Assembly (NCBI GenBank): GCA_028023455.1
Contig: JAQFVV010000013.1
Coordinates: 122,001 to 186,000, forward strand
DNA: 64,000 nucleotides
From: Epiperipatus broadwayi
Taxonomy: Eukaryota > Onychophora > Udeonychophora > Euonychophora > Peripatidae
Reading direction: 5' to 3'
This document shows, in pieces, positions 13,070 through 25,800 of this stretch (its first letter is position 1; each line of letters starts with the position of its first letter). The position numbers were made by a program, and so were the translations under genes. The notes under the pieces were generated by a model. It was given only the letters and a program-made list of their open reading frames with translations, ran no database searches and was not told the DNA's origin.

Positions 13070-13735
13070 TAGCATTCACTCATTATCATTTTCAACCATA
13101 ATTAACCTATTGCAGAATGAAGGTCTGTCTCTCCAAGTTTAATCAGATTTCTCAATTCACAGTCTTTCTTCTTCACATCATGCCACCAATCTTCTTTATT
13201 TCATTTAACTATCTTGTATGTGGTCTATTTCTAGATTTGTAAAAATCTCTTAGAATTCAGTTTAAGACTTCAACTATCAATCTTATCATCTCTTCTAGCA
13301 AAATATCCATCTCAGTTTTATTTTAATGTTTTAATTTTTTCTGTGATGTTTATGATAGTTGTTTGTTCTCCCATAAGTTTTTCACTTTTGATTTCTTTTT
13401 ATTATGCCAAACATACATCTGTCCATATTTTATTGAGTGGTCTGATGACTTTGAATTGTTCTTCTGTAGTGTTTTCAAATCTCAGAATCATAAGTAAAAA
13501 GTGGTCAAACACATCTATTAAAAACCTTTCTTCTTAAACACATAGAAATATTTCTTTTTAATATTAAATTATTTCTATTAAAAGCACTTCATCCAAATTT
13601 TAATTCTATGATTCATTTCATCCAATTTGTTTCCATATGTATTAATAATCTGACCAAAGTATTTATAGTTATCAATCTTTATTATCTTTTTCTGAGAAAA
13701 TCTGTTATTAATATTGCATAACTATAATTAAAAGT
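13070..13735 (-). mobile_element. RTE-like LINE, decayed 3' fragment
   Basis: Read on the minus strand, with several frame breaks, this gives recognisable RT C-terminal text: YKYFGQIINTYGNKLDEMNHRIK, then the region equivalent to GSETWT, then the final KEDWWHDVKKK segment. Block by block it matches the plus-strand copy at 54.66-55.64 kb. It ends in a GATAATGAG-like tail at about 13075. It is 5' truncated and dead. Confidence 0.65.
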
Positions 13736-14150
13736 TTTTATTTACAACAGAATGTAGCAAAGTGAAATTCAGAATGAAAAAGAGTGAAAGTTCATCTCTA
13801 AATTAACTAAGTTTACAACACTTAACTTTTTAAAAATATATTTCCTTGAAAGGGAAAACAATATGGCCAAATTAATCAATAAATACTTATTATTTTTTGA
13901 TGTTATAAAAATAATTTATAAAATGTATATATATTAAAACTATAGTTATTATTTAAGTTACTAGTATATATTACATAAATAGAAATTTATAATGAAGCTT
14001 GAGGGGGGGGGGGCGTTGTGTGAAAAGAAGTATATTGCTGAATTACAATGGGGCTCACCATATCCAATATCTATTAATTTCCAAAAAAATTAAATAAATA
14101 AAATTAAACATATGTTTAAAAAGAAAAAAGAATCAAATTTGTTTTTTTTT

Positions 14151-14254
14151 CATATGTCATAGCATCGGCTGGGATGCGAACCCACAACAATCTGCAACAA
14201 ATTACTTGCTTGCAAGGCGGTTGCGATGACTTCTCGGCTAACAATGCTTGACAA
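14151..14254 (-). mobile_element. Short tRNA-like SINE (family A)
   Basis: On the minus strand it reads GCATTGTTAGCCGAGAAG (A-box region), CCTTGCAAGCAAGTA, GTGGGTTCGCATCCC (B-box region) and CCGATGC, then TATGACATATG and a poly-A tract. GCATTG and CCGATGC can pair as an acceptor stem. It has no 3' body beyond the tRNA-like unit. The flanks AATCAAATTT (14131) and AATCAAAATTT (14253) may be an imperfect target-site duplication. Confidence 0.75.
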
Positions 14255-14599
14255 TCAAAATTTTAATTTTCTAATTCACACATTATAACTTCTTAATAGT
14301 GTGATCCAAAACTTGGTACTAATGTATTCTACTTGATGAAACTACATAGTATTTATCATAGAATGAAAGCAATATTAATCAATAAAAATAATAAAATGTT
14401 CACATTTATTATTGAATTTACAATTACAAAAGGATATTAAATGAAATTAAGAAAATATATTTTTCAATAAAAATAATTTATCAAAAACAATATCAATTAT
14501 TTAAAAGAAAATACAATTCCTGTTACAAATATATATTAATTCTAAGACAGTATGTAATTTGTTTATATTGAATGTTTCTTATAAATATATATATATATA

Positions 14600-14755
14600 T
14601 AGGAATTTTAACTCAGGATTTTTCAATCCATTGATCCTCTATTCTATCTCAAGCAACCAATATACATGACCACACACATTCAAAAAGATACCGAGCCCCA
14701 ATGTACATATTTTGTAGAGATCATCAATTGGGCCAGATCATAATCTCCCACAAGT
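14600..14755 (-). mobile_element. Hammerhead repeat, truncated copy
   Basis: The minus strand carries TGGGAGATTATGATCTGG, a ribozyme remnant (TTGATGA in place of CTGATGA, and stem II lost), ATATGTACATTGG, GTGTGTGGTCATG, and a T-arm-like end near 14605. The family identity is clear. The ribozyme is dead. Confidence 0.6.
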
Positions 14756-14759
14756 AATG

Positions 14760-15980
14760 ATAATAGAAGCAAATGACACAATTCATTAAACTATCCTGGA
14801 TGTAAATATGTTAGTAAGAGACTAAAATTTCTCCTATCTGGCCATTCTTATAAAAAAAAATAAACTTGTTTAAAATCTTGCAGAAACAGAGCATCTGCAG
14901 TAAAACATACAGTATTCTGAAAAAGTAATAATTATTTGCCTTTTCATTATATATAAAATCATAAGTGATGGAAGTAACAATTTTATATAATACATTAAAT
15001 TGGGGATATTTAAATTTTTTATTTTGTAAGTAATTTTATAGTTGTTAAAATATATAAATGTAACTTATAGAATTTTTTTGTTTTTAAAAAGAAATATAAT
15101 TCTGTACTTAAATTAATATTTTTGTGTTAAATAAATGTTCTACAGTCTTTATTATTAACACTGAAAGTTGGGAAAAGCTTAAGAAATGAAATAACAATTT
15201 TATGTGTCACATTGAATCAGGGGTAATTTTAAGTCATTAGAATATAGATTTATTGTTATATAAACCTATTTTTACAGTTTTTATTATTAAGATTGAAAGT
15301 TGTTTCAATCTTTCAGCATTTTAATTTTTTTGTCTTTTGAAAGCAATAATCACAAGTCACATTAAAATATAAAATACTATTTATACATTTATTTGTTCTT
15401 ATAATCCTTTAAATAAAATTAATGTTATTATAATTGTGCATTTAAATTAATATTATTGTGTGAGATTAATATTTTTCTGGATTCCATTTCATCAAATGCT
15501 GATTTATCTGGCAGAATTATATTAGCCTGCCATAATGATAGTGTGTGTGCACTAAATAATAAAATGTTGAATTTGGTCATCTGGAGTCCTTTAGTTTTGC
15601 AGTGAAAGATTTGTGGTAAAAATTTAAAAAAAAGTAAAGATGATTCACACACAATATGTTTATGAAATATAAATTAGAAACATTTAATATACTCTTGTTG
15701 CTGTGAATTCAAGAATAAATACAGACCTTAGTCATGAATTTGCATTGTTGTATCTATTTTATTTGTCATCAATATATTTTTTGTTAAATGATATTGTTTT
15801 GATAAATAAATTATTTGATTTTATTTAATATACTTCTGTAGTCAAGATCTCAAGAATAAATATGGATATTTTATTTTTTTATTGATTAGTTGTTTACTCA
15901 ATGATAAGTACTATGTAGATTAATAATGCTGGATAATCATATACTTGATTAATCCTCAAAATAATAATCAATTTAAAATC
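14760..15980. other. AT-rich stretch without a recognisable gene
   Basis: A 74-codon minus-strand frame at 15428-15652 has a fairly balanced composition, but I recognise no domain in it. TTTATTATTAA-ACTGAAAGTTG occurs twice (about 15150 and 15282), a weak internal duplication. Confidence 0.4.
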
Positions 15981-15984
15981 ACTT

Positions 15985-17240
15985 AGTCTTGATATTTTTT
16001 GAATTTTATCAATACCATTTTTCATTACAATTATTATTTGGAAAAAGTGTATGCATATGCACTCCTTATATACATAATTTTATATATTTAAAAAATAGTC
16101 TTAAAAACATTAATGTGTTTATTAATGTTTTAAAGATATTTGAATATTTTCATGTAGATAAAGTTAAGGTTATTCACATGTGTAATGATATGTTTTATAA
16201 AATTAAAGAGGGATGGGTTATTGGTTATGTTATTTATTTTTTAATGTACTCTGTGTATATTGATTACTTAGAGAGTACTGTTATTAATGATTTTTCTGTT
16301 TTTTTTTTAAATTATTTGTTAAATATGTTGATGAGTGTTTGTTTGTTACACAGGAAGATAAATTGAAGAATTTTTTGAATAGATTGAATACTTTTGATTC
16401 TAATATTAAATTTACTATTGAGGGGAGGGAGTATATTTGAATTTGTTAGGTCAAAATTTTTAGATTTAGGTATAGATAATGTTGATAATGTTTTATTCTA
16501 TAGTCATTTTATTAAAGCAAAAAATTTGACAAATATGATAAGGCCAGACAGTTATCAACATTTTATTCATAATAAACTTTCTTTATTGAATTTTTGTAAT
16601 AGAAATAGAAGGCTTAATAATTTTGAAAATAATATGTATATTCAAAGGAGTCAATGTACTTCTGAGTATATTGGATTATGATATAGTCATGAATTTATTG
16701 GGAATATTGTATTTAATAAAAATATCTATAAATTTGTTAATAAAGATTTAATTGTTAATGAAAATAAAGATTTTATTTCTTTGCCATATAAGTGAGTCAA
16801 TTTGAAAATTGATTTATAAGAATAGTTTTTTTATTGGGTGGTATGAAAGTGCCTAGAAGAAAGGCCTGAATTTAAATTCATTACTAAATAGGTCAAAACA
16901 ATTAATTGATTAAAAATCTATTCACGGGGTAGTTTATAAGATTTCTTGCAGTTGTCATAAAATTTATTTAGGTCAGAGTAAATGAAAGAGTTAAAGTTCA
17001 TAAGAAAAGAATTAAATATAGATATCATAACTCAGCTTTGTATATTCATGAACTGAATACAGGTCATAAAATATTATTTGACAAGGAAGAGGTTATCTTT
17101 TATGAAAAAAAGTAAATTGAAAAGAAACTTTGGTGATAAAATGTTTTGAATCTGAGATCATCAATTTCATGAAGACATCCTTTGTTATTAAAGAAAGTTG
17201 GTTTTTGAAATGAATGACAGGAAGATTATTTTGTTTTATA
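15985..17240 (+). pseudogene. Ancient Penelope-like element, RT and GIY-YIG remnant
   Basis: Despite frameshifts, PLE blocks appear in order. The RT catalytic box has decayed to YVDE (16324-16335) and is followed by FLNRLNTFDSNIKFTIE. At 16470-16680 there is text for the post-palm region (YSHFIKAKNLTNM, RPDSYQHFIHNKLSLL). At 16926-16982 a GIY-YIG start reads GVVYKISCSCHKIYLGQSK. Then comes HNSALYIHELNTGH (about 17028-17070), another conserved part of PLE endonucleases. It lacks the CX2C knuckle seen in the 38-41 kb element, so it is a different PLE lineage. It is 5' truncated. Confidence 0.7.
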
Positions 17241-18540
17241 TAAATATATGTTGTATGTTTAATTGAATTCCATTTGAGAAGGTCTATTTGTTAATAGATG
17301 AAACCATGATTGTGGAAGAATTTTAGTAAAATTTTGTTTTTTGACCAGTATTGTAAAGTTATATGAATTTCTATTTTATTTGTATATTAAATACATGAAA
17401 GCTGTCCACAACTAAACAATATCAAACAATACTAAGAATCTCAATCTGTTTGTTTTCAAGACATTCTTTTTTTCTTGTGGTTACCCACCTTTATCTATCA
17501 TCTAATATGTTTATATAGACACTAAAGATTGACATTTGATTGAAAGAGATTGAAATTTATAATTCAGAGAAGTTTAAATAAACCTCATTAAACAGACAAA
17601 TATAACTTGTTTTTGAAAGTAAACTAATAAATTGTCAATTTTAACTTTCAAGATATTTGAAAACTTCTACTTAATATTACAGTATTAACCTCCAATGCAT
17701 CATTAATTGATTTTGATCATTTTACCCTCTGAAATACATTCATCATAAATCATTTTTTATTCATTATATTTTGACCCAAATTAATCTACAAGCAAACAAA
17801 CTTTGTACAATCATAATGACAATTACATTATTTTTAGATAACTATGGTATATGTATTTTTTTAAATAATTATTTATTGGGCTAAAGATTGTTATATTATA
17901 ATATAAATATATGGACTCTAAACTAAATACAGAGATCAGTATATCATTTTTTTTATATAAATTAGATAAAGCTTGGTATTATTTTAACTTAACCCATATT
18001 TTTTAATCCATGCATAATATTAAGTGTATATATTTGAAATTTCTGCTTAACATTATTTATTTCAAATAATAAAGACATAAAAAACAAAAAACAAATAACT
18101 TTTTGAGATCACATGATCACCATCTCTTATGCTAGCACATAACTGATATAATTAGTCTGTGGATATTGGATGAGTAGACACTAGATGGGGTTTTTATGCA
18201 CAAGCCTTCTGGCATCCATTGATTACTCTGGTTGGCACAGGGTGGCACTACTGTATGGAGAATGCTGAATACGCTACATCCTTTGCTCCTAATTATTGCA
18301 CCTCTGAAATCATTCATTATTTATTCATTGAATTCTTGAATACATTCAGAACTTTATCTTTAAAGTATGTACAATACTTATGCTACAAAGTGTTATCTTT
18401 ATAATATCTAGATTGCTGATTAAAATGAAAATTAGACATCAGATTTAAAGGAAGGTGATTTGTTTTTGTTCATTATTTGAAGTGTTTTTTTCATTTGTAA
18501 ATATCATATGTTGATGAATATTGATATTTGACAGAAAAAG
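17240..18540. other. AT-rich stretch; small GC-richer patch at 18180-18300
   Basis: The patch (around GCCTTCTGGCATCC and GGTTGGCACAGGGTGGCAC) is open in both directions for about 60 codons but shows no domain. It may be a fragment of an unlisted repeat. The rest is featureless. Confidence 0.4.
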
Positions 18541-18545
18541 TTACT

Positions 18546-18640
18546 ATGTTGGTGGCCGTGTGGTTAGCATAGCCGCCTTCCAAGCAGCTGGCCCGGGTTC
18601 GCTTCCCGGTCAACGCTTTGATATATGAAAAAAAAAAAAA
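18546..18640 (+). mobile_element. Short tRNA-like SINE (family A)
   Basis: It has an A-box-like TGGCCGTGTGGTTAGCAT, a B-box-like CCGGGTTCGCTTCCC, GATATATGA and a 13-A tail. The central arm (CTTCCAAGCAGCTGGC) is the short version without the extra variable-arm sequence. No clear target-site duplication is visible. Confidence 0.7.
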
Positions 18641-18644
18641 ACTC

Positions 18645-19265
18645 ATATTGTTGTCAAGTGCTATGTTTCATAAGAAACTTTCTCATATAAATATTTGCAT
18701 ATTTAATCATTAAAACGGAACACTTAATTATTAAAATGGAGACATTTATCTTTGCATTCTAATCTTACAATAAATTAATAGTAATATTAACTGCATTTAA
18801 TTAAGAAATAAAATAATGTGTGAAAAACAGATTTCACAAGATTCTTTTCAATTTTTATGTAAAACATATATATAAACAATATTCAAATCCATTTTTAATT
18901 TTTACATAAGTGCTACCAAATATTTTAGAATATATGCTAGCTTTTCCCCTTCAAAAATGCCATAATTGGTTTTTGTTTAATCACACAAAAATAGCTTAGT
19001 TTTTTTAATCCTTATCTTATATGACTTTATTTTAAAATTTAACTGCTAATCATATATTACTGAACGAAATTTCATATGACCCTTTCAACTTATATTTGAT
19101 TTTTGCATTAGGTGCAATAATTCACTGTATCTGCACTGTATCAAAACCATCTAGTGTTAAACAGCAGAAACATTTTTAAAATGAAAGTCAATGATCAAAA
19201 ATTAATCTCGAATTTAATACTGTATATTACTATTATTTAATGTTTATTCATTACTCATACCTATA
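18645..19265. other. AT-rich stretch, nothing recognised
   Basis: I see no coding or repeat signal beyond low-complexity A+T sequence. Confidence 0.5.
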
Positions 19266-19269
19266 ACTG

Positions 19270-20215
19270 CTGGAAGAATTTATTTATTATATTATTTTCA
19301 ATCATTATCAATCTATTAGTACAAAATAAACATCTTTCCATGTTTAATTCAGTTTATTTTCTAAATCAACAGTTTTTTTATATCATTCCAGAAAATTCTT
19401 TATCTCATATATCCATGTCATATACACCTCTCTTTCAAGATGTTTTACAGTCTTTTGAGATTAATTTAAAAGTTCAACTGTTTACCATCATTTCTTTTAG
19501 AAACATATCCAACCAATCTCCATTCAATTTCATAATGTTTTTAATAACATCAATTATATTTGTTTGTTCTTTCATATATGTATTTTGTTTTTGATTCAAT
19601 TTTATTATTTTCAGCATACAATTTTTTATATTTCTCACAGTGATTTGAATTTTTTTTATTGGTTTTCTTATCAAAAATCAAAGTTTACAGTAGATAAGCA
19701 CTGGTAAAACACATTTATTAAAAAAAGATTTGTCTTTTCAATTATGTAGACATATTTATTTTTATTACTAAATAATTTTTAGCAAATTTAATTCTAAGGT
19801 TAATTTTTTGTTCATTATGTTTATACTGTATAATTGTATGATTAAGATATTTGTAGTTGTTAATTTCTAATTCATTACTTTCAATATTTTTATTCATTTT
19901 GAACAGCAATTATAATCTTTTTTTAGCATTTGTCTTTAGTACTATTTTAAAATGCTTACATTGGACAGGTTTTATAACTTTTCCTGAAACTATGAAGTAT
20001 TTTTTGTGAAAACAATCACATCTTCTGCAAAGTATAAGTGATTAACTAAACTTCCTTTAATTTTACTTTAACGTTTTATATTTTTTGAGTCAAACTCTTA
20101 TTTATAATCTCCAAATCTATGCAAAATGGCAAATCATATTGATTGATATTTCTTTTAATAGTATAATGTGATCTATTATACCAGTGGTGTACTTGTGATC
20201 ACCTTTCTTAGATGA
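19270..20215 (-). mobile_element. RTE-like LINE, decayed 3' half
   Basis: The minus strand gives RT text through frame breaks: FADDVIVFTKN (the catalytic ADD box, about 20030), NNYKYLNHTI, and near the 3' end YMTWIYEIKNF and KKTVDLENKLN. These align with the copies at 51.8-52.9 and 54.7-55.6 kb. It is 5' truncated with many stops. Confidence 0.6.
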
Positions 20216-20219
20216 AAAT

Positions 20220-21815
20220 TTGACACAACCCATTATTTGTCTTTACTATGCCTAAATTAAAAGTATGAGTATGTAAAGATATTCATAGTGAAACTATAAT
20301 AGTTTTAATTAATATATAAATGTATATTTCATAATGCACAGATAATTTGAAATTAAATTTTTGAAACAAATCGTACTCTTACAAAAAAGAATTATGATTC
20401 ATATAAGAACAATTTATTTTCAAATGATTTATTTTTTAAAATTAAATTCTTTCAAAAAAAAAAAACCCAATGATTATACAAAGCTTAAGACAGTTTTTTA
20501 AAAATTTCATGACTGCCACACATTTTTACATGATTCTCCGAGGCTTCATGACCCATGAGTTGCACATCACTATACTATGTTATAATCATTATAAAATCTA
20601 TTCTTCTCTAATCACTTTCTTAAATATCTATGCCACTACATATTTTTGCCATCATCTAGTACATCTTTATTATTTATATGTTTGGTTCATCAAAAGAGGG
20701 ATTAGAGCTAAATAGAACAAACAAATTATAAATGATAGCTAACATTATGACAGATAGTGAAGACATAAAAGTTGACACTATTTGCCTCTGAATTATTCAT
20801 CAGGATACAAAAATCCAAATCACAAGTTTAGTGCAGGACTTTGAATGTGCACAACCTTTAATAAAAAGTTTTTAAATAATATTCGATCGATACTCTTTCA
20901 ATGTTAATATTTAAAACTTATGAGCTCAAATTCATTGATTTTGCTTTTCATTTTTTATATATCTGTACGACACCTCAGGTGATTTTAAAAATTATATTTT
21001 TCCAGTTTTTGATTGTAATTCTCATTGCCTGATGGTTTCATTTAGTTGTCATAATATCTATTTGAATTGAAAATTGGTTTTAATTCCTATTAATTATAAC
21101 TAAATGTATTATTAAGTTTAATAATTATTATATTTTTATATAAAAAAAAAGACGTTTATCACTATAAGACTGCACAAAATCAACTTAATCAGATTTTAAT
21201 TCAGATATAACTTAAAATTTTTTGTTATGACAAAAAGGTCTGTTTTTTCTTCCAAGGTCATTTAGAGAGCCTACAATAGATTCAGTAACTGCAGACATCC
21301 TGAAAATGCTTATGGTTATTAAGAGTTAATAATGTATACATTTTCTAATATCAAGTTAGAAGATGTGATCTTAAATAATTACTTATAATTTATATATAAA
21401 TTATTAATATACAGTTGAAGTATTTGTTATACAAATAATGTTAGGAATATTTCAAAATCTGAATCTGATACAGAAAGAATAAACATGCCATAGGTTGCCA
21501 GCCATAGGTTGCCAGCCACTGGTCTACCCAATATAAAGAAGATATAAAATAGAATGGCTAAATAAATGTTCAATATTCAATATAAGAGGAATATAAGATC
21601 GAATGTATGAATGAATACCTAATGTTATACTATAAAATAGAAAGGATGAATAAATACTTTATACTAAATATTAAAATAAAAATTTCTTAAAGTTTATCAT
21701 TTGATCTTTCCAAATAACATTTTTTTAATTAAAAAAGATATTTTTTAAAACATATGTAACTTTTTAATAAAAATAATTTATTGTGTGTGTATGTGAAAAG
21801 GAAATCAAAATGTTT
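20220..21815. other. AT-rich stretch, nothing coding recognised
   Basis: A 16-base tandem repeat, CCATAGGTTGCCAG twice in a row, lies at 21488-21520. The other open frames are chance T-rich frames. Confidence 0.5.
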
Positions 21816-21817
21816 GG

Positions 21818-21921
21818 CAAGCATTGGTGGTCAAGTGGTCAGCACAGCTGCCTTACAAGCAGTTGTCCCGGTTTAGCAGGTTCACTTCCCCGCCGATGCT
21901 ATGACACATGAAAAAAAAAAA
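21818..21921 (+). mobile_element. Short tRNA-like SINE (family A)
   Basis: It reads CAAGCATTGGTGGTCAAG (A-box region), CCTTACAAGCAGTTGTCC, a B-box region carrying a 6-base insertion (GGTTTAGCAGGTTCACTTCCCC), CCGATGC, TATGACACATG and poly-A. The acceptor pair GCATTGG/CCGATGC is preserved. Confidence 0.75.
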
Positions 21922-22504
21922 TTATTGGCATTTTATATATATCTTTAGAAGTAATAAAAAATAGTTTTAAAAATAATAAATATTTAAAAATATTATATAT
22001 AATAAAGTAATAATTATTTTTAAAACTTTATCACTATATATGTTGTAATGATATCAAATGAGAAAAGCTGACCCTTCAAAAGCTCCATGTATTTGAATGT
22101 CAAAAACTGTACCAGAATAGAATGGGGGCAATGAAAATAACACCATTATGTACCCAAATTGAGATTCCAATCATGGTGCAGAATTCCCAAGAGATAGAGA
22201 CTCTTCAAAATCAGATCAAAATTTAAAATTTATAATGATAAACAAAAAATATTGAAGCAAATTAAATGAAAAACATTGTTCATATATTCTGATTTCAAAT
22301 TTCTAATTTATACCAATACAAATTAAATGAAAATAAATAATAAAGAGTTCTAGCTCTTATTGATGGTAACTTGTAAATTATAAGATAAAGGACATCAAAA
22401 TAATATTAACCAAGTAATATAAGTGTATAATGAATGTAAATACAAGTTAGAATTGATAATGCTGTATCAGTTAGCAAGTTATTCTAATAAAATAAAAATA
22501 TTTT

Positions 22505-22825
22505 AAAACCAGGCACTTTTCACAAACCTGGGAGCATCAGATTTTCACTGATATGGATGGCTGAAAAGTTGGATTGGATTGAAGCCTGTCCATTAAAGTA
22601 TGAAGATTTGCTATCTTAATATAAACTGAGCACTGATTATATATATGTGTGGGAGATGATAATCTGGATCAACTGATGAGTGCTGGTTTAGCACAAAATA
22701 TGTATATTGGTGATTATTTATCTTTTCTACATTGTGTGGTCATGTGTATCAGTTGTATGAGATAGTATAGATAGTTAAAGGGTGCTTGAAAATCTGTTTT
22801 CAAATCCCCTATACTTACTTCTAAT
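22505..22825 (+). mobile_element. Hammerhead-bearing SINE-like repeat
   Basis: It starts near ATCAGATTTTCA and ends at the T-arm-like TTTTCAAATCCCCTATACTTAC. The ribozyme (about 22658-22715) has CTGATGA (22673-22679), an intact stem II (GTGCT/AGCAC), TCAA/TTGG inner stem I, and outer stem ATAATC/GATTAT. The second core box is AAAA instead of GAAA, so cleavage is unlikely. The phrase AAAACCAGGCACT-TTCACAA at 22506 recurs beside the repeat at 60.8 kb. Confidence 0.75.
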
Positions 22826-22829
22826 AAAA

Positions 22830-25800
22830 TAAATGAATAAGTTTTAGCAGGTTATTATAAATTTACAAATAATATTTATTTTAATTAATCCTTAAGCTAC
22901 TACGTGTTGAATTTATGTTGTATTTTAAAAATGTAAAATACTAAGCTCAGAAACTAAGAGAATCTCATTATAAACCTACCAATAGCTTTGTCAGTAGTAA
23001 AAGCTCATAAAATATTAAATGAACCATTACAATCAATACAATATTATTTATATTATTAACTAGTTGAAGCTTGTGTATTTATGTTTATTTCTAAAACATA
23101 AATTCTGATTGTTTACTTTAGTTGTTATGATAAATGAAATTCAAAATTCCAATTTAATAAAATAATATTTTATTTACAATAAATAAATAGTAAACAAATA
23201 AAATTAAGAATATATTAGGGGAAATAAAATTTAACATGCTATATTGTGTTGTATGTTTATAGTAATAAGTGATGTTGGACAAAACACTTATTCCAAAATC
23301 AAAAGGAAATATTCATCTATAAATTAATTTTTGATGATCAAATATGAAATTATAAAATAAATCTAACTTGTTATAGTCTATCCACCATAAAGATGTTGGG
23401 TAGACCCAAACAAGTTATTGACAAAAATCTATTGGACTATTATTTATAAATTTTAGAAAACTATTGCAATTTTCCTTGGATTATTGTACATATCTAAACA
23501 TTTGTTAACATACATACAAAAAATACATTGAATTGACTCTTTTTAAATATAAATGTTATGATAAACCTTAATTAAAATGAATGACCTGTTCACAGTGATG
23601 AATATTTTAATCCATAGGTTTTATTGAAGTTTGGATTTCTTTCACCAAGTTCTAAATCTAATCCATTGAAAGTATCCAATGATTATAATGCAGTAATCAA
23701 CAACAAAAAATATATAATGTTTAAAGTTGATTGCATTGAGCTAATGTCTAATAATTTTTAGCCCATTATTGGGGCACATTAATCCTTTTAAATGATTGTT
23801 ACTACATCATAAATTATTCAGTGTATCCTTGTAGTTTTAATTTTATTAACATATATATATAAAGTATCACTGTAAACAGATATTAATTTCCATGGTCGAT
23901 TTATCTGTTGCAGCTATTATAATTATCATTGTGAAGTAATTATAACTTTATCCACTAGGGTATCAATAACGTGGACATTATGGTATCAACAAGTGTATGG
24001 ATTTTCTGGTAAAACATTTTAACATTTTATGATGTAAATCACTTTATTAGATGGCATTAAACATTTTAAAATCACGATATATTAGATCAAAACTTTTAAC
24101 ATTCTTCCAACAAAATAGTTGTTTCATTTTCAGAAAGTTGCTATTATTTAAATCTTTAATAAATAATTAATTATACCCTTTAAGCAATTATTAATTATAC
24201 CCTTTAAGCAATTATATACCTTGTCATAAGATATATATATATGTATAATTTTCAAGTTAAATTCAAGTAAACATACTTTTTTTTTCATGAAATCTTTCTG
24301 AACACTATAATGATAAATTTTCTTCATGTTGTTACTTTAAAAAGAAAAGCCTCAAAATCTACATTTTTGTCCTGGGAGCAAACATTGAAATTTCCTTGTT
24401 TAGTTATTAATACTATGCTGTTTTACTCCAAACATCTTTAAAAATATATATTTATTAAAAAAAAAAACAGCTTTCATTGAAATAAGCAAATATATACAAG
24501 AAAAGTAAAATTATAAGGAATTTCAAAGTGAATGCATGGCTATTTATATTATTTGTTTGTTGGTGCAATATCTAGGTCACAATTAGCTACTGTGACTAAG
24601 AATGCACTCAAGTTCATTTTTTTCAAATTCACTGAGTGATCATTGATATCATTAAATACAGGCCAGCATTTTTGACATATTCTTTTAGAAATTTAATTTT
24701 TAAAAACAAAAATAATAATACATTGTTCTTTAATTTTAAAATCTTATATAATCTTGTATTTACAATGATCATACATGCATATATATATTCACCCATAAAT
24801 ACAGTGTAAATATAATCATTGCCAAGCTCCTTATTAATATATAGACAAAGAATGTTATTTTGACTAAAAAAAATATGTTTTGAAATTGAAATATTTTAAT
24901 TTTTAATCAGTGACTTTTAAAACAAGATATCATGTTTTATTGTGCATTGTTTTGTCTTAAAATAAAATGATAATGAACTGCAACTTACTCTTAAAAATAA
25001 AATAAAACAAAACAAGCCAGATTTGCTATTTGTCTATTTGTGTATCTTGTATCTTATAATGACATAATCTTAGATATAATAAAAAAATAAAGTAAGAGAA
25101 AATATCATTCTGACTCTTATTTAAAAAAATGTTTCTTTTGTTTTAAACAACTTATAAAATGAAATAATGTCAGAACAGACTGCATATAAATTTTTAGGAA
25201 TAAAATCAAACTAAAAATATTACTTTGTATAATGAGATAAAGTTAGAGAAGATATCAATTTATGATTTTAATAATTAATAACCTTATAAACAATAAATGA
25301 ATGGTTTAAAACATTTTTATATGAACATATCAAATTCATTAAACTAGGATGGTACAATATATAACTGAATAAAAGTAATGCTATTAAATTTACATATTAT
25401 ACTTTATTATTTATATTAAAATTTCAAATAAAAAAACAAAAAATATTTTTATCCTTTACATTTTAGATCAACTAATACCTATTGAAATTTTCTTCCTTTT
25501 TTATCTGTCTATGCTACTATGCAAACATAAGTTGTTTTTGAAATTGTAAAAGATCTTATTTATTGACCAAAACTATAACTAAAGTATAGTAGATTTTAAA
25601 AGAGTAAGTTTGTGAATTTCTACCTTGCTGCATTAATAATATTTTATCTCAAGATATCTCAGGAAGCATATAGCAGTAGTCTACCATGAGATATCTCAAA
25701 AAAAAAAAGTAAAAATTAAAAGTTAACTTTGATTTAAAGTTCAACATTTCTAAGGATGGAGATTTTCATGCCTAGAAATTCTTTACATACAATAGATAAG

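Noticed and set aside
16394-16681. 95-codon frame as a separate gene
   Set aside because: It lies inside the decayed PLE and carries its post-RT text, so it is part of that remnant.
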